Assembly: GCA_910579705.1 (NCBI GenBank)
Contig: CAJTUI010000010.1
Span: 75,757-90,072 of the forward strand
Direction: 5' to 3'
Source of the DNA: an uncultured Christensenella sp.
GTDB lineage: Bacteria > Bacillota > Clostridia > Christensenellales > Borkfalkiaceae
DNA length: 14,316 bases
The position numbers and the translations under genes are program-made. The notes below the pieces were generated by a model, which was not told the DNA's origin, ran no database searches, and was given only the letters and a program-made list of their open reading frames with translations. Every line of letters begins with the position of its first letter. The first letter of the stretch is position 1. Positions 13,867-14,316 of this stretch are shown one piece after another.

Positions 13867-14316
13867 TTCTCATCTAATTCGGTCATATATTCCACGCTGT
13901 CGGCAAGGAAGCGTTTTAGTTCTCGTAACTTTTCAATGCACATTTCTTCCTCGTCCTCGTTTATAATTTTCAACCTGCGGCTACGCAATTCGGTAATCTG
14001 ATTTTTATATTTGTCCGACCTGCCGAGATAAGTAACTTCATCAATCACGCCACTTGCATATAATTCCGAATATACTTTATTCTGTTCTGCTATCGACGCT
14101 ATCTCTCCGTCTATTTCTGCTATCTCATTGTTGCCCGCATTGACTTTAACTTTCAAAGCGTTTAGTTGCGCTAACGTTTCATCTATAATGATTTTCACGT
14201 TTTGTTTTAACGTGTTATACATACGAACAAATGCTGATCTGATTTCAAAATCGGTATAAATCAAGGAAGTACATTTATGCGCATCAACCGTACCTTTATT
14301 ACTACATATCCACACC
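13851..14316 (-). pseudogene. C-terminal part of a second large serine recombinase, both ends incomplete
   Basis: The frame enters from the right edge and runs 154 codons to TAA at 13851. It begins in the second half of a zinc ribbon (VWICSNKG...HKC), continues through DFEIRSAFVRMYNTL and a long coiled coil (about residues 40-145), and reaches LADSVEYMTELDEN, the point where homologues continue with a final beta region. Here it ends NACS and stop, in DNA shared with the 3' end of the plus-strand recombinase. The catalytic N-terminus would lie beyond 14316. This recombinase differs in sequence from the one on the plus strand, so it is not a duplicate. The 3' truncation at about 13866 is inferred from family lengths. 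Confidence 0.75.

Noticed and set aside
13867..14001. Last 44 residues of the plus-strand recombinase frame as a real C-terminus
   Set aside because: They are the antisense reading of the second recombinase's coiled coil, rich in Ser and Phe, and do not resemble recombinase C-termini.
1..14316. CRISPR array or rRNA/complete tRNA gene
   Set aside because: No regularly spaced repeats, no rRNA-like blocks and no complete cloverleaf were seen on either strand.

Overview
The window looks like chromosomal DNA of an uncultured low- to mid-GC Bacillota, most likely class Clostridia. The reasons are strong GGAGG-type ribosome binding sites, TTGNNN-17-TATAAT promoters, an Lsa-type ABC-F gene with a leader-peptide attenuator, and an MBG/Ig-like repeat surface protein. 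The left ~6.5 kb reads as resident chromosome. The right ~7 kb reads as integrated mobile DNA, with AT-richer restriction-modification genes, a rolling-circle replication gene and two serine recombinases.

Layout. 1-3132 (minus) is one uninterrupted reading frame of at least 1044 codons for a secreted or surface protein whose C-terminus lies off the left edge; its 5' leader holds a perfect 13-bp hairpin. 3286-3513 (minus) is a small coiled-coil protein with its own promoter. 3788-3816 is a minus-strand promoter whose whole 17-nt spacer is a palindrome, an apparent operator next to the divergent XRE-family regulator at 3852-4058. A shared hairpin terminator separates that gene from the convergent Lsa-like ABC-F gene (4091-5569). 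The ABC-F gene is preceded by a complete attenuation leader: promoter, 8-codon leader peptide, competing stems and an intrinsic terminator. 5776-6468 is a six-helix YjdF/DUF2238-like membrane protein with a TTG start.

6469-7252 is a gene-poor boundary zone with terminators, tiny or broken ORFs and, at 7222-7232 (minus), an 11-mer identical to a CCA-ending tRNA 3' terminus. I read this as a possible left attachment site. From there the cargo runs leftward as a minus-strand operon from a strong promoter at 10683-10711: an HTH-Dam methyltransferase fusion, an Mrr-type nuclease and a DpnII-family endonuclease, followed by a one-helix membrane protein (DUF6680-like). The methyltransferase and DpnII homologue predict GATC specificity.

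The plus-strand half holds a replication module: a bulged cruciform carrying CTTGATAT (the core of the phiX174/pC194-class nick site), a second structured hairpin plus terminator, AATGTGGG direct repeats, a 50-aa ORF and a two-tyrosine HUH Rep. The same 13-mer, GCTTGATATAACG, occurs in the cruciform and inside rep. A large serine recombinase follows, but it is cut at about 13866, where it meets tail-to-tail the 3' end of a second large serine recombinase on the minus strand, itself also cut. This junction could be an attachment site, a rearrangement or an assembly chimera, and is the main structural puzzle of the window. All family assignments come from reading the sequence; no database search was possible.
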